From Bianquea renquensis (GTDB lineage Bacteria; Bacillota; Clostridia; Lachnospirales; Bianqueaceae), in NCBI RefSeq assembly GCF_014384895.1, contig NZ_JACRSQ010000021.1, forward strand, positions 1-53,074: DNA of 53,074 nucleotides, in the 5' to 3' direction. The position numbers and the translations under genes were made by a program. The notes beneath the pieces were generated by a model, which saw only the letters and a program-made list of their open reading frames with translations, was not told the DNA's origin and searched no databases. This document shows positions 1-7,489 of this stretch, in pieces (within the stretch, counting starts at the first letter, position 1; every line of letters starts with the position of its first letter).

Positions 1-2
1 TT

Positions 3-21
3 CTCAGGGCAGCGCCCTGAG
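3..21. other. GC-rich hairpin at the window edge
   Basis: CTCAGGGC (3-10) and GCCCTGAG (14-21) form a perfect 8-bp inverted repeat with a 3-nt loop. No T-tract follows, so it is probably part of a structure cut off by the window edge. The function is unknown. Confidence 0.4.
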
Positions 22-70
22 CCCTCGGAGAGCTTTTCGGAATCAATATCTGCAATTTTCAAGGTTCATT

Positions 71-98
71 TGAGCCTGTTTTTTTCGGCTCAGTTTTT
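71..98 (+). terminator. Intrinsic terminator of a gene left of the window
   Basis: TGAGCC (71-76) pairs with GGCTCA (87-92) and is followed by GTTTTTC. The short stem plus T-run suggests a weak rho-independent terminator for plus-strand transcription entering from the left. Confidence 0.45.
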
Positions 99-174
99 CA
101 TAGATTACTTGACACTACCACTTAATATTACCCTATTATTGTATCAGGTAAACAGACTCGCTGTAAAACGCAAG

Positions 175-203
175 TTGACTTTCCCATGAGAATGTGCTAT
201 TCT
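175..203 (+). promoter_or_regulatory. Sigma-A type promoter
   Basis: TTGACT (175-180) and TATTCT (198-203) are separated by exactly 17 bp, and TGC precedes the -10 (extended -10). Transcription would start near 210, so the ATG at 186 cannot be the start of the following gene. Confidence 0.65.
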
Positions 204-236
204 AGGTATGATTTTATGAGGAAGGGGTTTTATACC

Positions 237-545
237 GTGGTAATCTTTTTACAGATTTTAGGAACTCTTGGCGGGATTGCGGGCATTGTCGGAATCTTCA
301 TGGACATTCCGGCACTCTTGATCGCTGGCGCAGTGGTCTGTTTTCTACTCTGTCGTGAGCACGGTTCAATGGTGGAAATGATTATTGTGCGCATCTTTTT
401 ACTCCCTCTTTTATCCGTGATCGGGATGCTGATCTGTCACTTTGCCTTACATATGGGATGGGGCCAGGGATTTCTGGACAGTTTTGTATGGGTAGGAACT
501 GTGGTATCAGCCATAAATCTCGCAATTGCCATTGGTGATTCGTAA
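237..545 (+). CDS. Small hydrophobic membrane protein, unknown
   Basis: I do not recognise this 102-residue protein. It is very hydrophobic, with about three or four likely membrane segments: one from residue 2, one near residues 25-40, one near 50-70 and one at the C-terminus. No catalytic motif is visible. The open frame extends back to an ATG at 186, but that lies between the -35 and -10 of a good promoter (175-203). The GTG at 237 is preceded at 9 nt by GGAAGGGG (220-227), so I chose it; the ATG at 216 is the alternative. The gene stands alone, with an ABC-F gene downstream after a 276-bp gap. Confidence 0.5.
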   Translation: MVIFLQILGTLGGIAGIVGIFMDIPALLIAGAVVCFLLCREHGSMVEMIIVRIFLLPLLSVIGMLICHFALHMGWGQGFLDSFVWVGTVVSAINLAIAIGDS

Positions 546-551
546 ATACAT

Positions 552-600
552 AGAGACACGCTGACCGAATCTGTCTACGTGTCTGTAAATGCGCCCCGCG
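552..600. other. Two stem-loops after the small membrane gene
   Basis: AGACACG and CGTGTCT form a 7-bp inverted repeat just after the stop at 545, followed by a GCGCCC-CGC-GGGCGC hairpin. Neither carries a T-tract. They could end the transcript or protect its 3' end. The rest of the gap to 760 shows no convincing -35/-10 pair. Confidence 0.3.
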
Positions 601-760
601 GGCGCGATATTCAGTTCAAGAAAAGGGTGGAAGGATGTTCAACTGATCTAGGATTTGTTGCATTGGAATTTACGTCTGCGCTGCGGCCAGGCTTCTTTTC
701 GCTGCCGAAACTAGATTATGACGCCTTCTTTTTTATTGTCTAATAGGTGAGTCGCCCTAT

Positions 761-808
761 ATGTGGAATAAATCTGCTTTCGGATGGCCGGGAGCAGATT
801 TTTATTAG
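761..808 (+). CDS. Leader peptide (uORF) of the ABC-F gene
   Basis: ATG at 761 opens a 15-codon frame, MWNKSAFGWPGADFY, ending with TAG at 806-808. The stop overlaps the AGGAGG Shine-Dalgarno (807-812) of the downstream ABC-F gene. The reading frame runs through both arms of the attenuator hairpin (770-801), so ribosome stalling on it could change folding. Short leaders of this kind precede many drug-inducible ABC-F and erm genes (known for those families). That this one senses an antibiotic is inference. It has no clear Shine-Dalgarno of its own. Confidence 0.6.
   Translation: MWNKSAFGWPGADFY
770..806 (+). promoter_or_regulatory. Transcription attenuator of the ABC-F gene
   Basis: AAATCTGCT (770-778) pairs perfectly with AGCAGATTT (793-801). 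Two U-G pairs and CGG/CCG extend it to about 14 bp with an ATGG loop, and TTTTT (799-803) follows. This is an intrinsic terminator placed 20 nt before the ABC-F start and overlapped by the leader peptide frame. Drug-stalled ribosomes could prevent the hairpin and let transcription continue (inference from characterised ABC-F attenuators). Confidence 0.7.
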
Positions 809-821
809 GAGGTATCATGGT

Positions 822-2363
822 ATGCTACAGATTCAACATGTCAGTCTTGTTCATCGAAAGGACTTGCGGACCATCGTGGATGATGTCTCCTTCAGCCTAC
901 AGCCCGGCGATAAAGCTGTCGTTATCGGGGAAGAGGGCGACGGGAAATCAACTCTATTAAAATGGATTTACGATCCCGCTTTGGTCCACTCGTATGCCCA
1001 GGCAAGTGGAAAACGCATACTCCACGGGAACATCCTCGGCTACCTTCCCCAGGAGCTGACGAAAGCGGAAAAAGAGATGACAATCTATGAATACTATTGC
1101 CATAGCCCTGTCTTTTTTGACCGCACCCCGAAAGAGATGGCGCATATCGCCGGTAAGCTCAGCTTACCCGCGGACTTTTGCTATGGGGATCAGCCCATTT
1201 GCCTGCTGTCAGGTGGAGAAAAAGTAAAAATGCAGCTGGCTCGGATCCTCATGGAAAAACCTGACATTCTGCTATTGGATGAGCCCTCCAATGACATGGA
1301 CATCGACGCCCTGCAATGGCTGGAACAATTCATCAACCAGGCTTCCATGCCCATTCTCTTCGTGTCCCACGACGAGAGGCTTATCGAAAACACTGCCAAT
1401 GTGGTCATTCACCTAGAACGGCTCATGCGGGGATGCACCGTCCGCCACACCATCGCCCGTCTTCCATATCAGGACTATATCACCCAACGGCTGGCCAACC
1501 TGAATAAACAGACCCAGCTGGCACAAAACGAGGAACGAGAGCATCAGAAACAAATGGAAAAATTGTATCGGATTCAACAGCAAGTGGAGTATCAGCTTAA
1601 GACCATTACCCGCCAGAATGCATCCGGCGGCCGTCTTCTGAAAAAGAAAATGAAAGCTGTCAAATCCATGGAGCACCGGTTTGACCGCCAGCAAGAGAAC
1701 CGCACGGAGCTTCCACACACAGAACAGGCCATCATGGTCTCTTTTGATGATGCCATTCGCCTGCCTGCAGGTAAACGTGTCCTGGATTATTCTACCGAGG
1801 CGCTTACTGTGGCGGGCCGAACGCTGGCCCCCTCTCTGTCCCTGCGGGTCATGGGAGGGGAAAAGGTCTGTATCATCGGCCGCAACGGCTGTGGCAAGTC
1901 CACTCTGATGAAGCTGCTGGCACAGGAACTATTGCCGCGGCCCGACCTCAAGGTCTGCTATATGCCTCAGAACTATGAGGAGCAATTGGACCTGTCTCAA
2001 TCGCCACTGGAATGGCTCTCGAAGACGGGCGATAAGGAGGAGACCACCCAAATCCGCACCTATCTTGGCAGCATGCGCTACACGCCCGACGAGATGCTTC
2101 ATCCCATGGAGGAGCTGTCCGGAGGCCAGAAAGCGAAAATCTTATTTCTCAGCATGATCCTCTCCGGCGCCAACGTGTTACTTTTAGATGAGCCCACTCG
2201 GAACTTCTCTCCCCTTTCCAACCCTATCATACGGCAAGTGCTGAAGAACTTCGGTGGGTCCATTATCAGCGTCTCTCATGACCGAAACTATATCCGGGAG
2301 GTGGCGGACACGGTATATGAGCTCAGCGAGCAAGGGCTACAGCAGGTGAGGACGTCTCTATGA
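822..2363 (+). CDS. ABC-F family ATPase, probable antibiotic target protection protein
   Basis: This is a 513-residue soluble twin-ATPase without membrane segments, as in ABC-F proteins that bind the ribosomal E site and either dislodge antibiotics or act as translation factors. The first Walker A is the variant GEEGDGKST (36-44), with signature LSGGE near 129 and Walker B ILLLDEP near 149. A charged interdomain linker spans about 200-300. The second Walker A is GRNGCGKST (353-361), with signature LSGGQ and an unusual LLLDEPTRNFSPLS walker B/D-loop. ATG 822 has AGGAGG 9 nt upstream; the open frame back to GTG 747 is not the start. The leader peptide and attenuator support an inducible resistance role over housekeeping EttA/Uup. 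The drug is unknown. The stop overlaps the convergent patatin gene by 6 bp. Confidence 0.82.
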   Translation: MLQIQHVSLVHRKDLRTIVDDVSFSLQPGDKAVVIGEEGDGKSTLLKWIYDPALVHSYAQASGKRILHGNILGYLPQELTKAEKEMTIYEYYCHSPVFFDRTPKEMAHIAGKLSLPADFCYGDQPICLLSGGEKVKMQLARILMEKPDILLLDEPSNDMDIDALQWLEQFINQASMPILFVSHDERLIENTANVVIHLERLMRGCTVRHTIARLPYQDYITQRLANLNKQTQLAQNEEREHQKQMEKLYRIQQQVEYQLKTITRQNASGGRLLKKKMKAVKSMEHRFDRQQENRTELPHTEQAIMVSFDDAIRLPAGKRVLDYSTEALTVAGRTLAPSLSLRVMGGEKVCIIGRNGCGKSTLMKLLAQELLPRPDLKVCYMPQNYEEQLDLSQSPLEWLSKTGDKEETTQIRTYLGSMRYTPDEMLHPMEELSGGQKAKILFLSMILSGANVLLLDEPTRNFSPLSNPIIRQVLKNFGGSIISVSHDRNYIREVADTVYELSEQGLQQVRTSL

Positions 2364-3410
2364 AATCCCTCTCTGTGTAAAATCCAGCGGCTCTCTCCGC
2401 TGTCCTCTTACCCGCGCCATTGCCGCAGCCGGATTGCGGTACACGGCCTTCCACCTTTGAAAATCCCAGCCAGCCAGAAAACGCTGCGCGGCCTCCCTGC
2501 CATTTTGGTAGAGCGCCGCGCTCTCCTCCCGAGTGACATCAAAATCCGTTGCACTCAAGAGCTTCTTCCCCCCTTCGGTTTCAATCGTGGCGGGTATGGC
2601 AACCGTTCTCTGATAATCCCCCCTGGACGTTGAAATATACCGCTGGTCCAGGGAATCAACAGCGGTGGATACGATGGACGTCAGGTAGCTGAACACATTC
2701 ATTTTGCCGGCATCTTTATGCTCTTTCCCGCCAGGGTCGTCAACAAACTTGAACCCGAAGACCGGCCGCTCAGGATTGCTCTTGCCATCATCCAAGATCC
2801 ACATGGGATAATTGCTTAGAAGTCCGCCATCGACAATGTAGTGGACTTTTCCATGTTTGTCCTTCAATTTCACCGGCTCATAAAAAAGTGGAATGCTCAT
2901 ACTCATGCGGACTGCCTTTGCAATGCTGAAGCTATTGGGATCATCGCAGAAAGCACGTAAGTCCTCGGGAAACACAAGGAGCTTTTTGTCCGTCAGATCA
3001 GAAGCGGTCACATGGAGCCTACACCCGTCGTCCCCCAGTTGGGGCGAGCGCCAAATATCACCGAAGGTTGTTTTGCCTTTCCTCTGCAAAAGTGCGTGCA
3101 GCCAATTTTCAAAATAGTCGGCACTGTATATCCCATAGTCAAACAGGATTTCAATGAGCTTTCCGAAAACACCCAGATGGTCGAGGAAACTTTCCTGCCG
3201 GAATTTCAGGTAATCGGTGTTCTCCATAATGGTCTTAAGCTCGGCGCAGGTATAGCCCACTGCTATGAGTGAAGCGATAATGGCACCCGCCGACGACCCC
3301 GCAACACTTTCAAATCTATAGCCCTCTTCTTCGAAAACACCAGCCGCTCCAGCGTGCCCGATCCCCCGTATGCCCCCGCCCTCAAATACAGCATTCGCTT
3401 TTATCGCCAA
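2358..3410 (-). CDS. Patatin-like phospholipase
   Basis: This is a patatin-fold acyl hydrolase of about 350 residues, using a Ser-Asp dyad on lipids. The oxyanion motif EGGGIRG lies at 10-16, the nucleophile in GSSAG (38-42, Ser40), and the dyad Asp in VDGGLLSNYP (about D194). No signal peptide is visible, so it is probably cytosolic. I chose the TTG at 3410: the frame opens at a TTG at 3488 with no ribosome site, while GGGGTGA lies 6-7 nt before 3410. That ribosome site is the 3' arm of the terminator hairpin after msrAB, an odd arrangement. The 3' end overlaps the convergent ABC-F stop. Substrate unknown. Confidence 0.8.
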   Translation of the reverse strand: MAIKANAVFEGGGIRGIGHAGAAGVFEEEGYRFESVAGSSAGAIIASLIAVGYTCAELKTIMENTDYLKFRQESFLDHLGVFGKLIEILFDYGIYSADYFENWLHALLQRKGKTTFGDIWRSPQLGDDGCRLHVTASDLTDKKLLVFPEDLRAFCDDPNSFSIAKAVRMSMSIPLFYEPVKLKDKHGKVHYIVDGGLLSNYPMWILDDGKSNPERPVFGFKFVDDPGGKEHKDAGKMNVFSYLTSIVSTAVDSLDQRYISTSRGDYQRTVAIPATIETEGGKKLLSATDFDVTREESAALYQNGREAAQRFLAGWDFQRWKAVYRNPAAAMARVRGQRREPLDFTQRGIS

Positions 3411-3446
3411 AAAAATCACCCCGTAGCAGTATATGCCGGGGTGATC
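3408..3446 (-). terminator. Intrinsic terminator after msrAB, overlapping the patatin start
   Basis: ATCACCCC (3415-3422) and GGGGTGAT (3438-3445) pair perfectly across a 15-nt loop. On the minus strand a run of seven T (3415-3409) follows. The downstream arm contains GGGGTGA, the only plausible ribosome site of the patatin gene. Confidence 0.8.
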
Positions 3447-3493
3447 TGTGTTATTTCGCAATCTGCACGTTGCGCCGCCACCTGACAAAAAAA

Positions 3494-4450
3494 TTATCTT
3501 GATCCGCGATCCAGCAATGCCAGATACGCTCCATACCCCTCTTCCTCCATCTTTTCCTTTGGAATAAAGCGCAGGGAACTGCTGTTTATGCAGTACCGCA
3601 GCCCACCCCTTTCCCGAGGACCATCGGTAAATACATGTCCGAGATGACTATTCCCGGTTCTGCTCCGCACCTCAATTCGCTCCATCCCATGACTGCTATC
3701 GCGGAATTCCTCAAGGAGCCAGGGTTCTATAGGTTTTGAAAAACTGGGCCATCCGCAGCCGGAGTCAAATTTATCCGAGGAGAGAAAAAGTGGCTCCCCT
3801 GTGGTGATATCCACATAGATCCCTTCCGCGAATTGATCCCAGTAAGAATTCCTAAAGGGGGGCTCTGTCCCCTTATTCTGCGTTACTTCATACTGCATTT
3901 GCGTCAGGCTCTTGGCCAGTTCTTCCTGTGATTTTCGCCGGTACTCTCTCCCGGCTTTCTGAGCCGCTTTCAATTTTTCCTTCCCGATATGGCAATATCC
4001 CAGCGGATTTCGATCAAGATACTTCTGGTGGTACTCCTCCGCAGGCCAAAAGTTCCGGAGCGGTCCAACCTCAACCGCGATGGGGGCCTGATAGGATTTT
4101 TGCAGTTGTGCTAGCGACTGCAAAATCAAAGACTTCTCCTTTGGATCCGTATAATAAATGCCTGTGCGATACTGGGGCCCTATATCGTTGCCCTGCCGGT
4201 TGACAGCCGTAGGATCGATACTCTGATAAAATAGAGATAACAACTGTTCCAACCCAATCTTTTGGCATTCATATACCACCTTAACCGTCTCCGCGTGGCC
4301 GGTATGTCCGCGGCATACCTCCTCATAAGTTGGGTTCGCCGTATGGCCGTTGGCATACCCTACTTCCGTCTCCGTGACGCCCTCCACATAGGAAAAGTAC
4401 TTTTCCACGCCCCAGAAGCATCCACCCCCAAAATACACTGTTTTTTCCAT
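3494..4450 (-). CDS. msrAB: Fused peptide methionine sulfoxide reductase MsrA/MsrB
   Basis: A bifunctional 318-residue enzyme that repairs oxidised methionine: MsrA reduces the S-epimer and MsrB the R-epimer of the sulfoxide. The MsrA domain comes first (about 1-155), with GGCFWG at 9-14 and catalytic Cys11. The MsrB domain (about 175-310) has SGCGWPSF, HLGHVFTDGP and catalytic Cys287 in RYCINS. The two CxxC zinc pairs found in many MsrB proteins are absent. The MsrA-MsrB order is the usual one for such fusions in Bacillota. No signal peptide is seen, so it is cytosolic. ATG 4450 is preceded by GGGAGGGA. It stands alone between terminators at 4569-4598 and 3408-3446. Confidence 0.93.
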   Translation of the reverse strand: MEKTVYFGGGCFWGVEKYFSYVEGVTETEVGYANGHTANPTYEEVCRGHTGHAETVKVVYECQKIGLEQLLSLFYQSIDPTAVNRQGNDIGPQYRTGIYYTDPKEKSLILQSLAQLQKSYQAPIAVEVGPLRNFWPAEEYHQKYLDRNPLGYCHIGKEKLKAAQKAGREYRRKSQEELAKSLTQMQYEVTQNKGTEPPFRNSYWDQFAEGIYVDITTGEPLFLSSDKFDSGCGWPSFSKPIEPWLLEEFRDSSHGMERIEVRSRTGNSHLGHVFTDGPRERGGLRYCINSSSLRFIPKEKMEEEGYGAYLALLDRGSR

Positions 4451-4561
4451 ACTTTATATCCCTCCCATGGATTTTACATCCATATTTTGTGTAAAATGAA
4501 GTGCGGTATGCACGGCTGACTGCTTTTTTACTAGGTCCACCTCTCGCCGGACTTTCCTATT

Positions 4562-4598
4562 GAATAAAAGAAGCCGATCTCGGTTACAATCGGCTTCT
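4562..4598 (-). terminator. Intrinsic terminator of the permease unit
   Basis: AGAAGCCGAT (4569-4578) and ATCGGCTTCT (4589-4598) form a perfect 10-bp stem. On the minus strand TTTTATT follows, 11 nt past the permease stop at 4609. Confidence 0.85.
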
Positions 4599-4608
4599 GC
4601 TATTGGCG

Positions 4609-5931
4609 TTACGCTTTGTGCCTGGCCCAGATAAGGGAGGCGACCCAAGCCGCAATGGCCCAGAGGGCAACCCCTATTACGTACACTGGATCAGAGGAAA
4701 AAATCATGTATAGAAGGATGGCCGCCGCCACCAATGGAACAAGCTTGTTCATGATCAGAGCTTTGGCTCCTTTCTCATGCCATCGATCTTTGATATTGGC
4801 AGCACAGATCAAAATATAGGAGACGCTGGCAAACAGTGCCATCAGCGTAAAGAGAATGTCCGTATTGCCGTAGGCCCCAAACAGGGCTACGATTGCCCAG
4901 ACGGCGCAGTAGACAATGAGGGAAATATGGGGCGTCTGATGTCTGTTGACCTTGGATAGCGCTGAGGGGAGATAGCCGGTTCGGCCCATATCGTACAGAC
5001 AGCGCGGCGTCGATGTGGAGAATGCGAAGAAGCAGCCAATGCAGGATACAATGGTGGCAATGGAGATCAGCTTGCCGCCCATGGTATAGCCCACGAGAAG
5101 CGCATAATCGGTCAGGGTTGTGGGTGAGGTTTTAATGGTTTCTATATTCTCCGCTGTCATCCCCGCCGACCAGAGCCAGCACACGACGACATAGACGAGG
5201 CCAATCGCAATGGCGCTGACCGTCATGGTAATCTTCACCGCTTTGCTGCCGCCTTTAAGTTCCTCTCCCATGTAGGCCGGACATTCAAAGCCAACAAAGG
5301 CCCAAACGCAGACTAGCACGCCCAGCATCAATCCTGAAATGCCGTAGCTCGGCACAAATGCCTGTACGGAATTGGCCATTATGTTTTCAACCTCACCGGA
5401 CCGCAGAAAAATGATTTTGATCGCGGGAATAATCAGCAAGAGCATCTGAACTACCCACACAGCGATCAAAGCCTTTGTCGTCATCTCGACGCCGTTCCAT
5501 CCCACGAAAAAAATGGGAACTAAGAGAATGAGCACGCCCGCCCACAGAGGGATCGCCGGAAATAGTTCATGAAGATAGGTTGCGAAAATAGCGCCAATCA
5601 CACCTGTACAGATGTTGACACCCATGTAGATCCACCCTGATACAAACCCAGCCTTCTCTCCAAATACACTGCGGACATAGGAGTAAGTCCCGCCTGCGCT
5701 GTTGTACCGACTGCTCAGCTGGCCATAGTTGAGACCGATCATGACAATCACCGCGGTCGCTAGAAGAAAGGCTAAGGCAACCGCCGAACCGGCTCCCTGC
5801 ATAATCGTGCCGAAGGACCCGCCTAGACACATGGCCGGCGCTGCGGCGGACACGGACATGATGATCACATCCAGTTTGCCAATACTGTCCTGCTTTAAAT
5901 TTTGTACTTGCTCTTTTTGTGTTTCGGCCAC
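4609..5931 (-). CDS. APC-superfamily amino acid permease
   Basis: An integral membrane transporter of 440 residues with about 12 hydrophobic segments. The start of helix 1 (SVSAAAPAMCLGGSFGTIMQGAG) and SRYNSAGGTYSYVRSVFG are typical of amino acid/polyamine/organocation permeases that exchange or symport amino acids. I chose GTG 5931, which has AAGGGG 8 nt upstream; the GTG at 5940 lies inside that ribosome site. It starts 20 nt after the upstream methyltransferase-like gene, so the two are probably co-transcribed and may share a substrate such as a methylated amine or amino acid (inference). Exact substrate unknown. Confidence 0.85.
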   Translation of the reverse strand: MAETQKEQVQNLKQDSIGKLDVIIMSVSAAAPAMCLGGSFGTIMQGAGSAVALAFLLATAVIVMIGLNYGQLSSRYNSAGGTYSYVRSVFGEKAGFVSGWIYMGVNICTGVIGAIFATYLHELFPAIPLWAGVLILLVPIFFVGWNGVEMTTKALIAVWVVQMLLLIIPAIKIIFLRSGEVENIMANSVQAFVPSYGISGLMLGVLVCVWAFVGFECPAYMGEELKGGSKAVKITMTVSAIAIGLVYVVVCWLWSAGMTAENIETIKTSPTTLTDYALLVGYTMGGKLISIATIVSCIGCFFAFSTSTPRCLYDMGRTGYLPSALSKVNRHQTPHISLIVYCAVWAIVALFGAYGNTDILFTLMALFASVSYILICAANIKDRWHEKGAKALIMNKLVPLVAAAILLYMIFSSDPVYVIGVALWAIAAWVASLIWARHKA

Positions 5932-5951
5932 TTTTATCACCCCTTACGATT

Positions 5952-6959
5952 TTATCTTTCTAGATTCACGCACGCCTGATAAAATGCGCGGACATTTTCT
6001 TCCGGCGTATCGGGTGGGACATCACACCCAGCTGCCATGATGGTACGGTTCCCTGTCTGTTGATAGATCCGCCGCACTTTCTCCCCAAAATCCTCCGGCT
6101 TGCCGCTCAGCACATCCACAGTGGGATCCAGATTTCCGCATAAAACTTGCTGTGGCCCCAGCTGGGCTGCCGCTTTTCCCATATCCACCGCACTGTCCAC
6201 GTCCAGAATGTGCGTCCCTGTACTTAGGGTATACGGAATCAACCCATTGGTATCCCCGCAAATGTGGAGTCTGGCAAAGCCACCATCGCGCTGAATCCGA
6301 TCCACCATTTTTTTGTGATAGGGCAAAATCAACCGCGCATACAGTTCGGGCGAAATCAGGGAGCAGCATGGTTCCACAATCTGAATGCCATCAGCGCCGG
6401 CCTCCAGCTGTGCCTCGATAAAGCGCATACCATTTTCAAAGAATATGTCAATGGCCTTCTGCGCTGCCTCTTCCTCCGAAAGCAGGTCGCACATGGCCTC
6501 TTCCGTTGTCCGCGCATTACAGAATTCTGTCAGCGGGCCGATGCAGATACCAAAAATGTACCGTTTTCCCTTCTCCTTCGCCGCAACCCGGCGGAGGATC
6601 TCCAGGCGGTTCCCCATGCGGCTTCCCTGGCTATACTCCGGCAATGTAAGATGGCTGAGATCCTCGACATCCTCGATGATAGGTGCAGCGGAATAGCCTT
6701 TGCCATCATAGACTGGCTTCGCCCCGAAATCCTCCAGCTGTTCATAGAAGTCAGCATCGGGGAGAACACAATCCAGGTCATATTGCTCCACACACCGTTC
6801 ATACGCTTGCGCCCGTATCTCAGGGTCATACACAAAGTCTGGGTACGCGATTCCCTGCGTCCGCGAAACCCACTCGATCACCAGGGGCATAAAGGGCGGC
6901 CGGTCAACCGCCTCGCCTTTCACAAATCGAACCGTGCGCTCATAACCATTCATCAACAT
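5952..6959 (-). CDS. URO-D superfamily protein, MtaA-like zinc methyltransferase
   Basis: A 335-residue TIM-barrel protein of the uroporphyrinogen decarboxylase superfamily. It carries LHICGDT and a later AAGCDVPPDTP, i.e. the His-X-Cys...Cys zinc-ligand pattern of MtaA/MtbA/CmuA methyltransferases. These move a methyl group from a corrinoid protein to a thiol. This pattern and the absence of other heme genes argue against true HemE. No corrinoid-binding domain is fused or adjacent. ATG 6959 follows AAGGAGAGGG; ATG 6953 is also possible. The downstream permease suggests uptake of the methyl donor or acceptor. Methyl donor unknown. Confidence 0.78.
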   Translation of the reverse strand: MLMNGYERTVRFVKGEAVDRPPFMPLVIEWVSRTQGIAYPDFVYDPEIRAQAYERCVEQYDLDCVLPDADFYEQLEDFGAKPVYDGKGYSAAPIIEDVEDLSHLTLPEYSQGSRMGNRLEILRRVAAKEKGKRYIFGICIGPLTEFCNARTTEEAMCDLLSEEEAAQKAIDIFFENGMRFIEAQLEAGADGIQIVEPCCSLISPELYARLILPYHKKMVDRIQRDGGFARLHICGDTNGLIPYTLSTGTHILDVDSAVDMGKAAAQLGPQQVLCGNLDPTVDVLSGKPEDFGEKVRRIYQQTGNRTIMAAGCDVPPDTPEENVRAFYQACVNLER

Positions 6960-6988
6960 CCCTCTCCTTTTATTGGAATCTGGAATCT

Positions 6989-6994
6989 ATTATA
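6989..6994 (-). promoter_or_regulatory. -10 element upstream of the methyltransferase-permease unit
   Basis: TATAAT on the minus strand lies 30 nt before the start at 6959. No strong -35 is seen at 17 bp, which suggests activator dependence or a weak promoter. Confidence 0.4.
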
Positions 6995-7050
6995 GCGAAG
7001 TGATTTAGGAGAATCTTGAACTATCCCACGATTTTTTGCATATCCTTATT

Positions 7051-7073
7051 ATTCATATAGAAATTATATGAAT
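7051..7073. promoter_or_regulatory. 23-bp palindrome, candidate operator
   Basis: ATTCATATA (7051-7059) and TATATGAAT (7065-7073) are perfect 9-bp inverted halves around GAAAT. The site is about 60 bp upstream of the -10 at 6989-6994, where an activator would bind. The regulator is unknown. Confidence 0.4.
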
Positions 7074-7099
7074 TATGGCCGCCTCCCGGTGGCCTTTCA

Positions 7100-7152
7100 A
7101 TCGGAATCAAAAGGTCGCTGCCATAGACGAACCATCTATTTTGCAGCGACCT
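7100..7152 (-). terminator. Terminator after the metallochaperone gene
   Basis: AGGTCGCTGC (7112-7121) pairs with GCAGCGACCT (7143-7152), and an inner ATAGA/TCTAT stem extends the hairpin. TTTTG follows on the minus strand. It lies 80 nt past the stop at 7232. Confidence 0.65.
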
Positions 7153-7231
7153 GGTAATGCTGAACATCACGGCGGTTTTGCGGCTAGGGAACACCATTGC
7201 ACTTCCGCCTTTTCCTATATTCTCGACAGCG

Positions 7232-7489
7232 CTATTTTCTGAAAGCTGAAAATAACCCCTTTTTCTCATACGGCTCCTTGGCCACGGCGAGAACCTCGTA
7301 TCCCGTTTTGCCGATGGCGTCTCGGAGATCCTGCTCGTCAATGTCGTCTTCAGAGAGAATAACGGTCTGGCCTTTGCTGTGGGAGGATGTGACCTTCTTC
7401 ACTGGAAATGCGCGCCTGATTGCATCGTTCACGTGCGCCTCACACATGCCGCACTGCATACCGTCAACCTGTAACGTGATCTTGATCAT
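7232..7489 (-). CDS. CopZ-like heavy-metal-associated domain protein
   Basis: A single HMA domain of 85 residues with the metal-binding motif GMQCGMC (10-16) and the beta-alpha-beta-beta-alpha-beta pattern of copper/zinc chaperones. Such proteins carry Cu(I) or Zn(II)/Cd(II) to P-type ATPases. The efflux ATPase encoded just upstream lacks its own N-terminal HMA domain, so this could be its detached chaperone (inference). ATG 7489 has AAGGAG 8 nt upstream, inside the 3' end of the methyltransferase gene (26-nt overlap), so translation is coupled. An extra 13 codons further upstream lack support. Confidence 0.82.
   Translation of the reverse strand: MIKITLQVDGMQCGMCEAHVNDAIRRAFPVKKVTSSHSKGQTVILSEDDIDEQDLRDAIGKTGYEVLAVAKEPYEKKGLFSAFRK

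Noticed and set aside
747..821. Longer ABC-F start at GTG 747
   Set aside because: The added 25 residues are not conserved-looking and lie over the leader peptide and attenuator; ATG 822 has AGGAGG at 9 nt.
5952..6959. Uroporphyrinogen decarboxylase HemE
   Set aside because: The H-x-C...C zinc pattern and the permease partner fit the MtaA-like methyltransferase branch; no heme genes are adjacent.
6264..6995. 243-codon plus-strand frame opposite the methyltransferase gene
   Set aside because: It is antisense to a clearly recognisable gene, has no family features and extends across that gene's promoter.
7021..7341. 106-codon minus-strand frame
   Set aside because: It overlaps the 3' half of the CopZ-like gene in another frame and runs through the terminator hairpin at 7112-7152; no ribosome site.
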